NCBI GenBank assembly: GCA_934182465.1
Contig: CAKPRG010000005.1
Coordinates: forward strand, 1 to 64,000
From: an uncultured Clostridia bacterium
GTDB taxonomy: Bacteria > Bacillota > Clostridia > TANB77 > CAG-508
Direction: 5' to 3'
Length of the DNA: 64,000 bases
Part shown: positions 7,078-15,614 of the stretch, in pieces
How positions within the stretch are numbered: position 1 is the first letter of the stretch
How the letters are laid out: every line of letters begins with the position of its first letter
Position numbers and translations under genes: made by a program
The notes under the pieces: model-generated
The model's database searches: none
Seen by the model: the letters and a program-made list of their open reading frames with translations, nothing else
What the model was told of the DNA's origin: nothing

Positions 7078-8099
7078 ATAACATTTTTAGACAAAAGATA
7101 AAATTCAAAAATATATATGAAGCATATAGAAGAGCTTCTATATTAAAACATAAAAATAAAGAAGTAATTTTATTTGAAATGGATTTAGCTCAAAATTTGT
7201 ATGACATTTTAAAAGATTTGTATTTTCAAAAATACAAACCAGGAATTTATAGAAAATTTGTAGTATATGAACCTAAAAAAAGAGAAATAATGGCATTACC
7301 TTTTAGAGATAGAGTAGTGCAACAATGGTATGTTGAAGAATTTATTAGGCCAATTTTTATACCAAAATTAATAATTGATACTTATGCTTGTATACCAGGA
7401 CGTGGCTTACATCAAGCTATAAAGAAACTACAATTTTATATGCAAAAAATGAAAAGAGAAAACGAAGAATATTATATTTTAAAATGTGATGTTGCAAAAT
7501 TTTTTAATAATATTCACAAAGACATTTTGTATAAATTGATAGAAAGAAAAATTAAAGACGAGTATTTCTTAGAATGTACGAAACATATTTTATTTGATGG
7601 TACATATAAAGTTGGAATACCAATTGGAAATTATACATCTCAATTTTTTGCAAATATTTATTTGAATGAATTAGATCATTATGTAAAAGAAAAGCTTAGA
7701 GTAAAATACTATATAAGGTATATGGACGATTTTATATTGTTATTGTCTAGCAAAGAAGAAGCAATTTTAATGAAAGAAAAAATTCAAGAGTTTTTAGAAA
7801 AAAAGTTAAAATTATCTCTTAATAAAAAGACAAATTATTTTAAAAATAAACAAGGCGTTAGTTTTTGTGGTTATCATGTTTATAATAATAAAATTGTTTT
7901 GTTAAATCAGAATAAGAAAAAAATATATAAGAAAGTACGAAATTGGAATTATTTATATTCAAAAGGAGAATTAGATTTGTTTGAAGCAGCTCAAAGCTTA
8001 ATTGCTTGGATAGGACATGCGAGTGCAGCAGATTCTTATGAATATATAGAAAAAATAAAAAAGAAATGTGATTGGTATTATAAAGGAGAAATAACATGA
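7062..8099 (+). CDS. DGR reverse transcriptase
   Basis: The 345-aa protein has all core reverse-transcriptase blocks: LPFRDRVVQQW (about 79-89), CIPGRGLHQAI, the first catalytic Asp in LKCDVAKFF (D143), IPIGNYTSQFFANIYLN (about 186-202), and YMDD (220-223). The GxxxSQ form of block 4, in place of the QGxxxSP seen in retroviral and group II intron enzymes, is the DGR hallmark. The enzyme copies the template RNA with errors at adenines. The ATG at 7062 overlaps the end of avd by 16 bp; a TTG at 7050 is an alternative start. The stop overlaps the next start in ATGA, so the next gene is translationally coupled. Confidence 0.95.
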   Translation: MSKRLNNIFRQKIKFKNIYEAYRRASILKHKNKEVILFEMDLAQNLYDILKDLYFQKYKPGIYRKFVVYEPKKREIMALPFRDRVVQQWYVEEFIRPIFIPKLIIDTYACIPGRGLHQAIKKLQFYMQKMKRENEEYYILKCDVAKFFNNIHKDILYKLIERKIKDEYFLECTKHILFDGTYKVGIPIGNYTSQFFANIYLNELDHYVKEKLRVKYYIRYMDDFILLLSSKEEAILMKEKIQEFLEKKLKLSLNKKTNYFKNKQGVSFCGYHVYNNKIVLLNQNKKKIYKKVRNWNYLYSKGELDLFEAAQSLIAWIGHASAADSYEYIEKIKKKCDWYYKGEIT

Positions 8100-10579
8100 A
8101 AGGAAATAGAGGAATACGAAACAATAAAGGAATCACTCTAATTGCTCTAGTTATAACTATTATTGTAATGCTAATTTTAGCAGGTGTAAGTTTAAATGCA
8201 ACTATAGGTGATAATGGAATTATTAAAAGAGCGCAATCTGCTAAATTTAAGCAAGCAATTGCTGCATATAAAGAAGATGTTGATGCTTATGCTTTGAACT
8301 ATAATCTAGAAAGAGATTTAGATGTATCAGCAACATCAACATTATATGCAGGGGCTTTAAGAGAAGCTGGGCAAGAAAATGATACAGTAAATGTTTATAA
8401 TGATATTTATACAAAACATTTTAAAGATTTAAGAAAACTTAGTGAAGATTCTGGTGGAGAAACTATTACAAATACAGATATTCTAGAAATACTTCCTAAA
8501 ATTGAAGATTATTATAAAGAACATATCGGTGTAGAAGCAGGGACTATGATATGGTTTGCTAATTCTAGAAATGATGATGAAGTTCAATGGTGTTTAGAAT
8601 TGGGAATAACAGTATTTGTAAATGGTGTAGGAATTATATTACCAGATGGAACTTATCAAATTTATTCAAAAGGTACGTATGATGCTTATGGATCTTCAAA
8701 AACATATTGCTCTGCACCAGATTTAACAGGATTCAATACAGCAACAACATACTATTTAACTTATGGTACAGATAATCAAACAAGTACAGCTGGAAATCCT
8801 ATATATTTAGATGTTCCAGAAAATTGGTTTGATTATGGAAATCAAAGATGGGCAAATGTTGTAACTGTTAATGATTGTAAAATGTCATATTGGACATGGG
8901 TACCTAGATATGTTTATAAAGTAACAGATTCTGGTATTGATTGTAAATTTGTAGATACAAGCAATAATTGTTTAGCAAGTGATGGATCAGCAGTTGATGT
9001 TTCAGATTATATTTTACCCGAAAGTTTTACATTTGATGGAAAACAATTACCAGGAATCTGGGTAAGTAAATATGAAATTTCAGATCCAGTTCACCCAACA
9101 GGTTTCTCTGCTACAACAGATAAAAATAGTATTACAATTCAAAGTATAACAACAGTTGGAAATAGTACACCAAGTGGAGCTGAAAGTCCAATAGGAAAAA
9201 ATGTAACAATTCACGTAAGTGGAAATGGTGTTGATAAAACTATTTCAAATATAAATTTACCTTATGTTGTAGATGGATTAGCACCAGATAAAACATATAC
9301 AATTGAAGTTACAACACCAACATTCTACGAAATTAATATGACATTAACAAGAGAGCTTACAACACCAGAAGGAACAGCAAATGAAATTGCTAATCCAGAT
9401 TTAACAGGATTTAATCCAAATACTACTTATTTTGTACAATATGATGAAAGTGGTAAAACGGCAACTCTTGGAGATAAAATATCAACAAAAACAGATAGTA
9501 TAGATTCAGATAAAAAGGTTGCAGCAAATGCACCAGAAGGTTGGTATGATTATACAAAGAAAAGATGGGCTAATATAGCAACAAAAACAGAAGATGGAAA
9601 AATGTCATATTGGACATGGGTTCCTAGATATAAATATAAAGTTATAGAATCAGATGATACTGTAGACTGTATTTTTATTACAAAATCTAAAACAAATAGT
9701 ATATTAGGATCTTTATTTGATAAATATACTATTCCAGAATCATTTACATTTGGTGGAAAAGAACTTTCTGGAATTTGGGTAAGTAAGTATGAAATAGAAG
9801 ATATAAAAGAACCAGCAAGTTTTGTAACACAAACAACAGCAACATCAATAAGAATTGCAAATGTATATTATAGTGGTGGAAATTCAGGAAACGTACCTAC
9901 TAATGGATATATTTTGAATGTAACAGATACATCTAATAATAGTAAAGTAGTTAGTGAAAAAACTATAAGTATTCCAGAAGCAGGATATAATATTGAAGGC
10001 TTATCAGCTGGACATACATACAAAATTGAGCTAACAGCACCATTATTATACGATAAAGGTAATGGAGAAAAACAATATAAAGTTTTAACAAGAACAGTAA
10101 CAACTAATATGTCTGGTACAGGTACAGCAAATGCACCAAAACTAGATGGCTTTAGCAAGGATAATACATATTATGTTGTATATGATTCTACAAACAAAAA
10201 AGCTTTACTTGGAGATAAAGTACAATATGATTCTAACGGAAATCCAACAAATGTACCAGCAGGTTGGTATGATTATGCAAATAGAAAATGGGCTAATATT
10301 GTTACTATAAAAGCAAATGAAGGATATACATTGAATTTACAAAAAGGTATGGAAATAGCTTCAATAAATACTACATATAGCACAATGGCAATGTTTGTAT
10401 GGATTCCAAGATATGAATATAGAGTAGATGCAAGTTCAGATTCAACAGATGTTATATTTGTACCAAGTAGCAAAACAAGTGCAGATTCTGGATATACAAT
10501 ACCAGAGGCATTTACATGGGACGGAAATAATCTAGAAGGCTATTGGGTTGCTAAATATGAAATATCTGAAATAAACTAA
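8096..10579 (+). CDS. Large pilin-like repeat surface protein coupled to the DGR
   Basis: The 827-aa protein opens with a pilin-like segment (residues 11-35, KGITLIALVITIIVMLILAG) that lacks the Glu at +5 of typical type IV pilins. Three related modules follow, each with a WFDYGNQRWANVVT-like stretch, a W-x-PRY core (about residues 262, 502 and 763), an IPESFTF segment and an end of the GIWVSKYEIS type (about 319, 558, 815). The first two module ends lead into fibronectin-III-like linkers (GLAPDKTYTIEV, GLSAGHTYKIEL). The WVPRY...WVSKYE pattern recalls the first half of FGE/C-type-lectin folds. The start overlaps the reverse transcriptase stop (ATGA), making it the last gene of the DGR operon. 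No variable-repeat sequence is found inside it. Exported and cell-surface location is inferred. Confidence 0.75.
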   Translation: MKGNRGIRNNKGITLIALVITIIVMLILAGVSLNATIGDNGIIKRAQSAKFKQAIAAYKEDVDAYALNYNLERDLDVSATSTLYAGALREAGQENDTVNVYNDIYTKHFKDLRKLSEDSGGETITNTDILEILPKIEDYYKEHIGVEAGTMIWFANSRNDDEVQWCLELGITVFVNGVGIILPDGTYQIYSKGTYDAYGSSKTYCSAPDLTGFNTATTYYLTYGTDNQTSTAGNPIYLDVPENWFDYGNQRWANVVTVNDCKMSYWTWVPRYVYKVTDSGIDCKFVDTSNNCLASDGSAVDVSDYILPESFTFDGKQLPGIWVSKYEISDPVHPTGFSATTDKNSITIQSITTVGNSTPSGAESPIGKNVTIHVSGNGVDKTISNINLPYVVDGLAPDKTYTIEVTTPTFYEINMTLTRELTTPEGTANEIANPDLTGFNPNTTYFVQYDESGKTATLGDKISTKTDSIDSDKKVAANAPEGWYDYTKKRWANIATKTEDGKMSYWTWVPRYKYKVIESDDTVDCIFITKSKTNSILGSLFDKYTIPESFTFGGKELSGIWVSKYEIEDIKEPASFVTQTTATSIRIANVYYSGGNSGNVPTNGYILNVTDTSNNSKVVSEKTISIPEAGYNIEGLSAGHTYKIELTAPLLYDKGNGEKQYKVLTRTVTTNMSGTGTANAPKLDGFSKDNTYYVVYDSTNKKALLGDKVQYDSNGNPTNVPAGWYDYANRKWANIVTIKANEGYTLNLQKGMEIASINTTYSTMAMFVWIPRYEYRVDASSDSTDVIFVPSSKTSADSGYTIPEAFTWDGNNLEGYWVAKYEISEIN

Positions 10580-10625
10580 CATAATGAAATAATTTGAATA
10601 AAGTTATTTAGTATATAGAGAATTA

Positions 10626-10665
10626 GTGGACATTTGTATAATTTTATAAAATGTCCACTTTTTTT
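10626..10665 (+). terminator. Terminator closing the DGR operon
   Basis: Perfect 10-bp stem GTGGACATTT/AAATGTCCAC (10626-10635 with 10649-10658) followed by seven T. The same arms frame the second half of the dispersed repeat at 58099-58147. Confidence 0.85.
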
Positions 10666-10667
10666 AC

Positions 10668-10725
10668 ATAATATGAAATTACTATGCATTTCATATTATA
10701 TAAAGGCTTATGCTCAAATTTATAA
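10668..10725 (+). repeat. Dispersed hairpin repeat, copy B
   Basis: Perfect 12-bp inverted repeat ATAATATGAAAT/ATTTCATATTAT (10668-10679 with 10688-10699), then AAAGGCTTATGCTCAAATTTA, matching the order of elements in the copies at 36790 and 58001. Confidence 0.65.
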
Positions 10726-10751
10726 AAATAAAAATTTAAAGGAAAAATAGT

Positions 10752-10985
10752 ATGAAAAAAATAATTAATTGGATAGTAGAAAATAAAAAAGTAATTTTAA
10801 TTTTGCTAGTAATAGTTGTAATTATTTGTTTAATTTGTAAAACAAATAAAAATAGAAGAATAGCAGAAAATATAGCAAGAGAAAATGAAATGAGAGAAAC
10901 AGAAGAACAATCAATGAGATCAATGCAAGAAGATATGATGTTTGAAACTGGTAATGGTGTAGATGATGAAATTCCAAGATATTAG
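10752..10985 (+). CDS. Small single-pass membrane protein, 77 aa
   Basis: One transmembrane helix at residues about 13-29 (VILILLVIVVIICLIC) is preceded by Lys and followed by KTNKNRR, which predicts a cytoplasmic acidic tail by the positive-inside rule, although the orientation is uncertain. An AAAGGA precedes the start by about 10 nt. No family is recognised. It lies 44 bp before another small membrane protein, with which it may be co-transcribed. Confidence 0.6.
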   Translation: MKKIINWIVENKKVILILLVIVVIICLICKTNKNRRIAENIARENEMRETEEQSMRSMQEDMMFETGNGVDDEIPRY

Positions 10986-11028
10986 AATAATATTCTTTTA
11001 AGTTTTAGATGGAAAGGAATTTACTAAT

Positions 11029-11238
11029 ATGGAAAGAAATGAAGATAGAATTGCAGAACTACAAAGAGAAAAAGAAGCAAGAAGGATTGAAAGAAAAGTA
11101 TATTTAATTTTAATATTTTTCTTGATAGGTGCAATAGTAGGACTAATATTATATGCTATTTTTAAAGTAGAAAATATTGTATATATGTTGCCTGTGTTTT
11201 TCTTTGCGTTAGCAATTATAATTGCAACAATAATTTAA
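11029..11238 (+). CDS. Small two-helix membrane protein, 69 aa
   Basis: The N-terminal third is a charged helix (residues 1-24, rich in E, R and K). It is followed by two hydrophobic segments (about 25-44 and 49-68) that would cross the membrane as a hairpin. The ATG has GGAAAGGA upstream. No family is recognised; its place directly before sigK could mean a sporulation link but nothing in the sequence proves it. Confidence 0.6.
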   Translation: MERNEDRIAELQREKEARRIERKVYLILIFFLIGAIVGLILYAIFKVENIVYMLPVFFFALAIIIATII

Positions 11239-11303
11239 TAGTCCATGCACATTTTTTATAAATTTTCATATATTTTAGTATGCTTAAAATAGGGAGGTAC
11301 TAA

Positions 11304-12002
11304 ATGCTTGTTTTTACATTAGATGCACTTTACCATTTTTTTGGTCAAATGATATTTGGTGTTGGATATATACAAAGTGGAAATTTATTTCCAGAACCAT
11401 TAAGTGCAGAGGAAGAAAAAGATTGTTTAGAAAAAATGATGCAAGGGGACGAAAATGCGAGAAATATATTAATAGAACACAATTTAAGATTAGTTGCTCA
11501 TGTTGCTAAAAAATATAATAATACAAATATAGATCAAGATGATTTAATATCAATTGGCACGATTGGTTTAATAAAGGGAATTAATAGTTTTAATACAGAA
11601 AAAAATATAAAACTTGCAACATATACTGCTAGATGTATAGAAAATGAAATTCTTATGTTTTTGAGAAGTAATAAAAAAGTAAATTCTGAAGTTTTTCTTA
11701 ATGAACCTGTGGGGAAAGACAAAGATGATAATGTTGTAACTTTGCAAGAGATATTAGAAGTAGATGAAAAAAATGTTGAAGATGAAGTTGATTTGAAAAT
11801 TAAAGTAAAAAAACTTTATCAAAAAATGAAAATAGTATTAAAACAAAGAGAGAAAACTATATTGGAATTAAGATTTGGTTTAGCTGGAGATAAACCTAAA
11901 ACGCAAAAAGAAATTGCTGAAATGCTAGATATTAGTAGATCTTATGTATCTAGAATAGAAACTAAAGCAATAGGTAAACTTGCCAAAGAAATAAAAGAAT
12001 AA
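11304..12002 (+). CDS. sigK: RNA polymerase sigma-K, late mother-cell sporulation sigma factor
   Basis: The 232-aa protein matches SigK in having a short hydrophobic pro-sequence-like N-terminus (about 1-25), FPEPLSAEEEKDCLEKM, region 2 with ARNILIEHNLRLVAHVAKKY and DLISIGTIGLIKGINSF, ATYTARCIENEILMFLR, and region 4 with LRFGLAG...TQKEIAEMLDISRSYVSRIE. In Bacillus the pro-sequence is removed on a signal from the forespore, after which SigK drives coat and lysis genes. The gene is intact with no skin-type insertion. AGGGAGG precedes the start. SigE is the closest alternative, but the N-terminal wording favours SigK. Confidence 0.88.
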   Translation: MLVFTLDALYHFFGQMIFGVGYIQSGNLFPEPLSAEEEKDCLEKMMQGDENARNILIEHNLRLVAHVAKKYNNTNIDQDDLISIGTIGLIKGINSFNTEKNIKLATYTARCIENEILMFLRSNKKVNSEVFLNEPVGKDKDDNVVTLQEILEVDEKNVEDEVDLKIKVKKLYQKMKIVLKQREKTILELRFGLAGDKPKTQKEIAEMLDISRSYVSRIETKAIGKLAKEIKE

Positions 12003-12004
12003 TA

Positions 12005-12032
12005 TTGACAAATTAATAAAAAGTGATAAAAT
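12005..12032 (+). promoter_or_regulatory. Vegetative promoter for the 12063-13115 genes
   Basis: TTGACA (12005-12010), 16-nt spacer, TAAAAT (12027-12032), directly after the sigK stop. Confidence 0.65.
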
Positions 12033-12062
12033 CGCATACATAAAATAGTTAGGAGCAAAGAT

Positions 12063-12224
12063 ATGTACGGAAAAATTAAAGATATGAGAAGATGCGATTT
12101 AAGAGTAAGTCGAAATGGAGAATTAATCTATTCTGGAAAAGTTGAAGATGCTCCAGAAGAGATAAAAAACTTAAATTATATAAGTATAAAATTAGAAAGT
12201 GGATTAGTAATATTAGAAGTTTAA
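12063..12224 (+). CDS. Small conserved-looking protein, 53 aa
   Basis: The ORF starts at an ATG behind AGGAGC and encodes MYGKIKDMRRCDLRVSRNGE and a tail with alternating strands (ISIKLESGLVILEV), compatible with a small beta-rich fold. It ends 3 bp before the radical SAM gene, so the two are almost certainly one operon. No family is recognised with confidence. Confidence 0.65.
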   Translation: MYGKIKDMRRCDLRVSRNGELIYSGKVEDAPEEIKNLNYISIKLESGLVILEV

Positions 12225-12227
12225 TAA

Positions 12228-13115
12228 ATGGAAAAAATAGATATATTAGAAAAATGTACATTATGCCCTAGAAATTGTAAAGTAAATAGATATGAACTAA
12301 AAGGAAAATGTGGATCAGGAATAAATCCTAAAGTTGCTCTAGCAGATTTACATTTTTATGAAGAGCCTTGTATAAGTGCAACAAATGGCTCTGGTGCGAT
12401 TTTTTTTACTGGTTGTAATTTGAATTGTATATATTGCCAAAATTATGAAATTAGTCAATTACAAAAAGGTAATGAAATTACTATACAAGATTTGGCAAAT
12501 AAAATGTTAGAATTACAAAATAAAAATGCTAATAATATTAATTTAGTAACAGCATTTAGTTTTGTACCACAAATTATAGAAGCAATAAAAATTGCTAGAA
12601 AAAATGGATTAAAAATCCCTATTGTTTATAATTCTAGTGGATATGAAAGTGTAGAAACATTAAAAATGTTAGAAGGATATATAGATATCTATTTACCAGA
12701 TTTGAAATATTATTATTCAGAATTATCTAAAGAATTATCAAATGTTGAGAATTATTTTGATATAGCAACAAAAGCTATATTAGAGATGAAAAAGCAAGTA
12801 GGAAATCCAATATTTGATGAAAATGGAATATTAAAAAAAGGACTAATTGTAAGGCATTTAGTTTTGCCAAATCATTTACAAAATACAAAAAGTGTTTTGA
12901 AATGGATAAAATCAAATTTAGGTAAAAATACATATTGTAGTGTAATGGCACAATATTTTCCAAGTTACAGAGCAAAAGAAAATAAAGATATTTCTAGAAA
13001 ACTTTATAAAGAAGAATACGAAGAGATAGAACATTTTGTGGAAAAATTAGGACTGGAAAATGTATATTTACAATATGTTGAGGATAACGAAGAACAATAT
13101 GTTCCAAAATTTTAA
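12228..13115 (+). CDS. Radical SAM protein, pyruvate formate-lyase-activating-enzyme-like
   Basis: The 295-aa protein has an N-terminal Cys motif (CTLCPRNCKVNR...GKCGSG) and the radical SAM cluster motif CNLNCIYC at about residues 64-71, preceded by GSGAIFFTG. The C-terminal half includes the conserved IDIYLPDLKYY and GLIVRHLVLPNHL blocks of this PflA-related subgroup. A 4Fe-4S cluster would cleave S-adenosylmethionine; the substrate of this subgroup is not known. It directly follows the 53-aa ORF, and no glycyl-radical enzyme gene is nearby, so an activase role is unproven. Confidence 0.85.
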   Translation: MEKIDILEKCTLCPRNCKVNRYELKGKCGSGINPKVALADLHFYEEPCISATNGSGAIFFTGCNLNCIYCQNYEISQLQKGNEITIQDLANKMLELQNKNANNINLVTAFSFVPQIIEAIKIARKNGLKIPIVYNSSGYESVETLKMLEGYIDIYLPDLKYYYSELSKELSNVENYFDIATKAILEMKKQVGNPIFDENGILKKGLIVRHLVLPNHLQNTKSVLKWIKSNLGKNTYCSVMAQYFPSYRAKENKDISRKLYKEEYEEIEHFVEKLGLENVYLQYVEDNEEQYVPKF

Positions 13116-13251
13116 AGCTAAATTAAATTATAACAAATATAAAATAAAAAAACAATTTTGAAAAAATTAGAATAATTAAGATAAATATATTAATAATAAA
13201 GATTAAACAAGATAAATAATATAAAACTTAAAATTTTAAAGTGAAAAATAG

Positions 13252-13280
13252 TTGCGAAAATAAAACAAAAAATGTATAAT
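13252..13280 (+). promoter_or_regulatory. Promoter of 6S RNA
   Basis: TTGCGA (13252-13257), 17-nt spacer and TATAAT (13275-13280). The 130 bp before it, after the radical SAM gene, are AT-rich with nothing recognisable. Confidence 0.7.
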
Positions 13281-13286
13281 AAGTTC

Positions 13287-13500
13287 AAGTTAAGAATAAG
13301 TTAATAATCTTCCCTGCGTAGTGCGTGTAGAACTGATTTTTTAGAACCTACAAGTTTGGAGAAGGGAGTCTGAACTCTAGATATGGCGTGTAGGCTTGCA
13401 TTTATGTAAGAAACCCATAAGTATTTAGGAGGACACCCACCTGTATATATACAGGTCCATAAAAAATCTTCATCTTACGGCTTAGACGTGGGGTATTTTT
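13287..13500 (+). ncRNA. ssrS: 6S RNA, regulator of sigma-A RNA polymerase
   Basis: The about 200-nt segment has the typical Firmicute 6S pattern: CTTCCCTGCGTAGTGCGTG near the 5' end, GAAGGGAGTCTGAACT, GGCGTGTAGGCTTGC, AGTATTTAGGAGGACACCCACC with an ACCTGTATATATACAGGT hairpin, and a 3' end CTTACGGCTTAGACGTGGGG. 6S RNA mimics an open promoter and holds the housekeeping polymerase in stationary phase. A good promoter lies just upstream. Exact ends are estimated from promoter position and the final T-run. Confidence 0.82.
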
Positions 13501-13533
13501 TTATATAATAATACTATAAATTAAGAAATATAA

Positions 13534-13580
13534 AAATGTGAAACAAAATTGATAAAAAATCATAAAAATGTTTCACATTT
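13534..13580 (+). repeat. 11-bp inverted repeat after 6S RNA
   Basis: AAATGTGAAAC (13534-13544) and GTTTCACATTT (13570-13580) are perfect complements with a 25-nt loop. There is no long T-run, so it is either a processing hairpin or part of a double terminator with the next stem. Confidence 0.5.
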
Positions 13581-13582
13581 TA

Positions 13583-13620
13583 AATAAACTTTAAGAGTGA
13601 AATCTTAAGGTTTATTTTTT
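13583..13620 (+). terminator. Strong terminator between 6S RNA and prmC
   Basis: Stem AATAAACTTTAAGA/TCTTAAGGTTTATT (13583-13596 with 13603-13616), loop GTGAAA, T-run. Confidence 0.85.
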
Positions 13621-13750
13621 TCTTGAAATAATGTAAAAATAATGATGTGACTAAAAAGAACTATTATAATAGTACACATATGTTTTTATGCAAAAATATT
13701 GTTGAAAAAAACAGAAAAAGCAATTATAATGGTAGTGTAAAAAATAGAAA

Positions 13751-14629
13751 ATGGGAAAAAAGATGAATATAGAACAAGCTTTAAATTTTGGAAAACAAGA
13801 ATTAAATAAAAATGAAATTGAGGACAGCTTATTAAAGGTGCGAATTTTATTAACAGATATTTTAAAACAAAGTAAGGAATATTTGGTAATAAATAATACA
13901 AAAGAATTATTATTACAAGAAGAAAAAGAATTTAAAGAAAAAATAGAAAAATTGAAGTCAGGATATCCTATACAATATATAACTAATAAACAGTTTTTTA
14001 GAAATTGTGAATTTTATGTTGATGAAAATGTATTAATTCCACAACCAGATACAGAAATTTTAGTAGAAGAAGCAATCAAAATTTTAAAAGAAAAATTTTT
14101 TCAAAAAAACAAAATAAATATTTTAGATTTATGCACAGGAAGTGGAGCAATAATTGTTTCCTTAGGAAAAGAATTGGAAAAAATAAGTGAAAAATATAAT
14201 TTTTATGGAACTGATATAAGTGAAAAAGCTATAGAAATAGCACAGAAAAACGCTAATTCAAATAATGTAAATGTAAAATTTTATTTGGGAGATTTATTTG
14301 AAAGTATTAATGTAAATGAAAAAATTGATCTAATCGTATCAAATCCACCATATATTGAAACAGATGTGATCAAAACGTTATCTTTAGAAGTACAAAAAGA
14401 ACCAATTATAGCTTTAGATGGTGGAATAACAGGATTAGATTTCTATAAAAGAATTGCTAAAGAATCAAAAAAATTTTTAACAACAAAAGGATATTTAATT
14501 TTAGAAATTGGGTATAATCAGATGGAAGCAGTTTGTTCAATTTTGAGAAATGAGAATTTTAAAATTGTTTCAAGAGTAAAAGACTATGCCAATAATGATA
14601 GAGTTATAGTTGCTAATTTAATGGACTAA
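13751..14629 (+). CDS. prmC: Peptide chain release factor N5-glutamine methyltransferase
   Basis: The 292-aa protein methylates the Gln of the GGQ motif in release factors. The N-terminal helical domain (about 1-75) is followed by a SAM-binding fold with LDLCTGSGAIIVSLGKEL, YGTDISEKAIEIA and the catalytic NPPYIE at about residue 199. The ALDGGITGLDFYKRI segment is also characteristic. Neither ATG at 13751 nor the in-frame ATG at 13763 has a strong ribosome binding site; the purine-rich GGGAAAAAAG favours 13763 slightly. prfA is not adjacent in this window. whiA follows 57 bp later. Confidence 0.93.
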   Translation: MGKKMNIEQALNFGKQELNKNEIEDSLLKVRILLTDILKQSKEYLVINNTKELLLQEEKEFKEKIEKLKSGYPIQYITNKQFFRNCEFYVDENVLIPQPDTEILVEEAIKILKEKFFQKNKINILDLCTGSGAIIVSLGKELEKISEKYNFYGTDISEKAIEIAQKNANSNNVNVKFYLGDLFESINVNEKIDLIVSNPPYIETDVIKTLSLEVQKEPIIALDGGITGLDFYKRIAKESKKFLTTKGYLILEIGYNQMEAVCSILRNENFKIVSRVKDYANNDRVIVANLMD

Positions 14630-14686
14630 TAGATTTAAAAAACAAATAAGTTTTTAATTTAGATAAATAAAAAGGAATTTGTAGAT

Positions 14687-15541
14687 ATGTCATTTTCGTA
14701 TGAAGTAAAAGAAGAATTAAGTAAGTTAATAAATTATAAAGACAAGCAAATTTTAAAAGCAGAGTTTTTGGGGTATATATTAACTGCAAATAGTAATCAA
14801 AAAGAAAATGGAATAGAATTTGTTACAGAAAATGAATTTAATATAGAAGCTTTTTATAAAATTTTGTTTAATTTGGATATTGAATATGATCCTTGCACAA
14901 AAGGAAAATTTTATTTAGCAAGCATACCATTTTCTTCAAAAATAGAAGAATGTTTGGAATTAGTTACATCAACAGATGAAAATATATTGAAAACAATTGT
15001 AAAAGGAGCTTTTTTAGGAGCTGGATCTTTAAATGAACCAGAAAAGAAATATCATTTAGAAATTTCTTTTCAAAATGAAAAAAATGCAAATTATATTTTA
15101 AATATATGCAAATATTTTTATATAAATTTAAAACTACTAGAAAGCAAAAATAAATATATTTTGTATTTAAAAGAGAGTGAAGAAATATCTAAATTTTTAG
15201 CATTAATTGGTGCTAATAAAGCAGTTTTAAAATTTGAAGAAATTAGAATAATGAGAGAAATGAAAAACAATGTAAACAGGTTAGTAAATTGTGAAACAGC
15301 AAATATAAATAAAACTGTTAATGCGGCAGTTGATCAAATAAATGATATAAAATTTATACAAAAGATGAATAAATTTGAAGAATTATCAGAAGAATTAAGA
15401 AAAATAGCTTTATTAAGACTAGAGAATCCAGATGCAACTTTAAAAGAATTAGGTACAATGCTAGATGAACCACTTGGAAAATCTGGAGTAAATCATAGAT
15501 TGAAAAAAATACATAACTTTGCAGAAGAATTGAAAAAATAA
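14687..15541 (+). CDS. whiA: WhiA, LAGLIDADG-type DNA-binding regulator
   Basis: The 284-aa protein begins with the family signature MSFSYEVKEELSKL and has a degenerate homing-endonuclease fold (about 20-170, including VKGAFLGAGSLNEPEKKYHLE). It ends in a helix-turn-helix (LRLENPDATLKELG...GKSGVNHRLKKI). WhiA influences cell division, chromosome segregation and, in actinobacteria, sporulation. In many Firmicutes it sits beside rapZ and yvcK; here it lies between prmC and hemW. An AAAGGA precedes the start. Confidence 0.95.
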   Translation: MSFSYEVKEELSKLINYKDKQILKAEFLGYILTANSNQKENGIEFVTENEFNIEAFYKILFNLDIEYDPCTKGKFYLASIPFSSKIEECLELVTSTDENILKTIVKGAFLGAGSLNEPEKKYHLEISFQNEKNANYILNICKYFYINLKLLESKNKYILYLKESEEISKFLALIGANKAVLKFEEIRIMREMKNNVNRLVNCETANINKTVNAAVDQINDIKFIQKMNKFEELSEELRKIALLRLENPDATLKELGTMLDEPLGKSGVNHRLKKIHNFAEELKK

Positions 15542-15614
15542 TATACTATAGAAAAATTTGTAAGAAACCTAAGATAAATAATATAGATGTGAAAAATATA
15601 AGAAGAGGTGCAAA

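Noticed and set aside
10400..10579. Second variable repeat at the 3' end of the DGR-coupled pilin-like gene
   Set aside because: No sequence similar to the GC-rich ACGTCTCGTGCGGTGGCC anchor or to the rest of the template repeat is present there.
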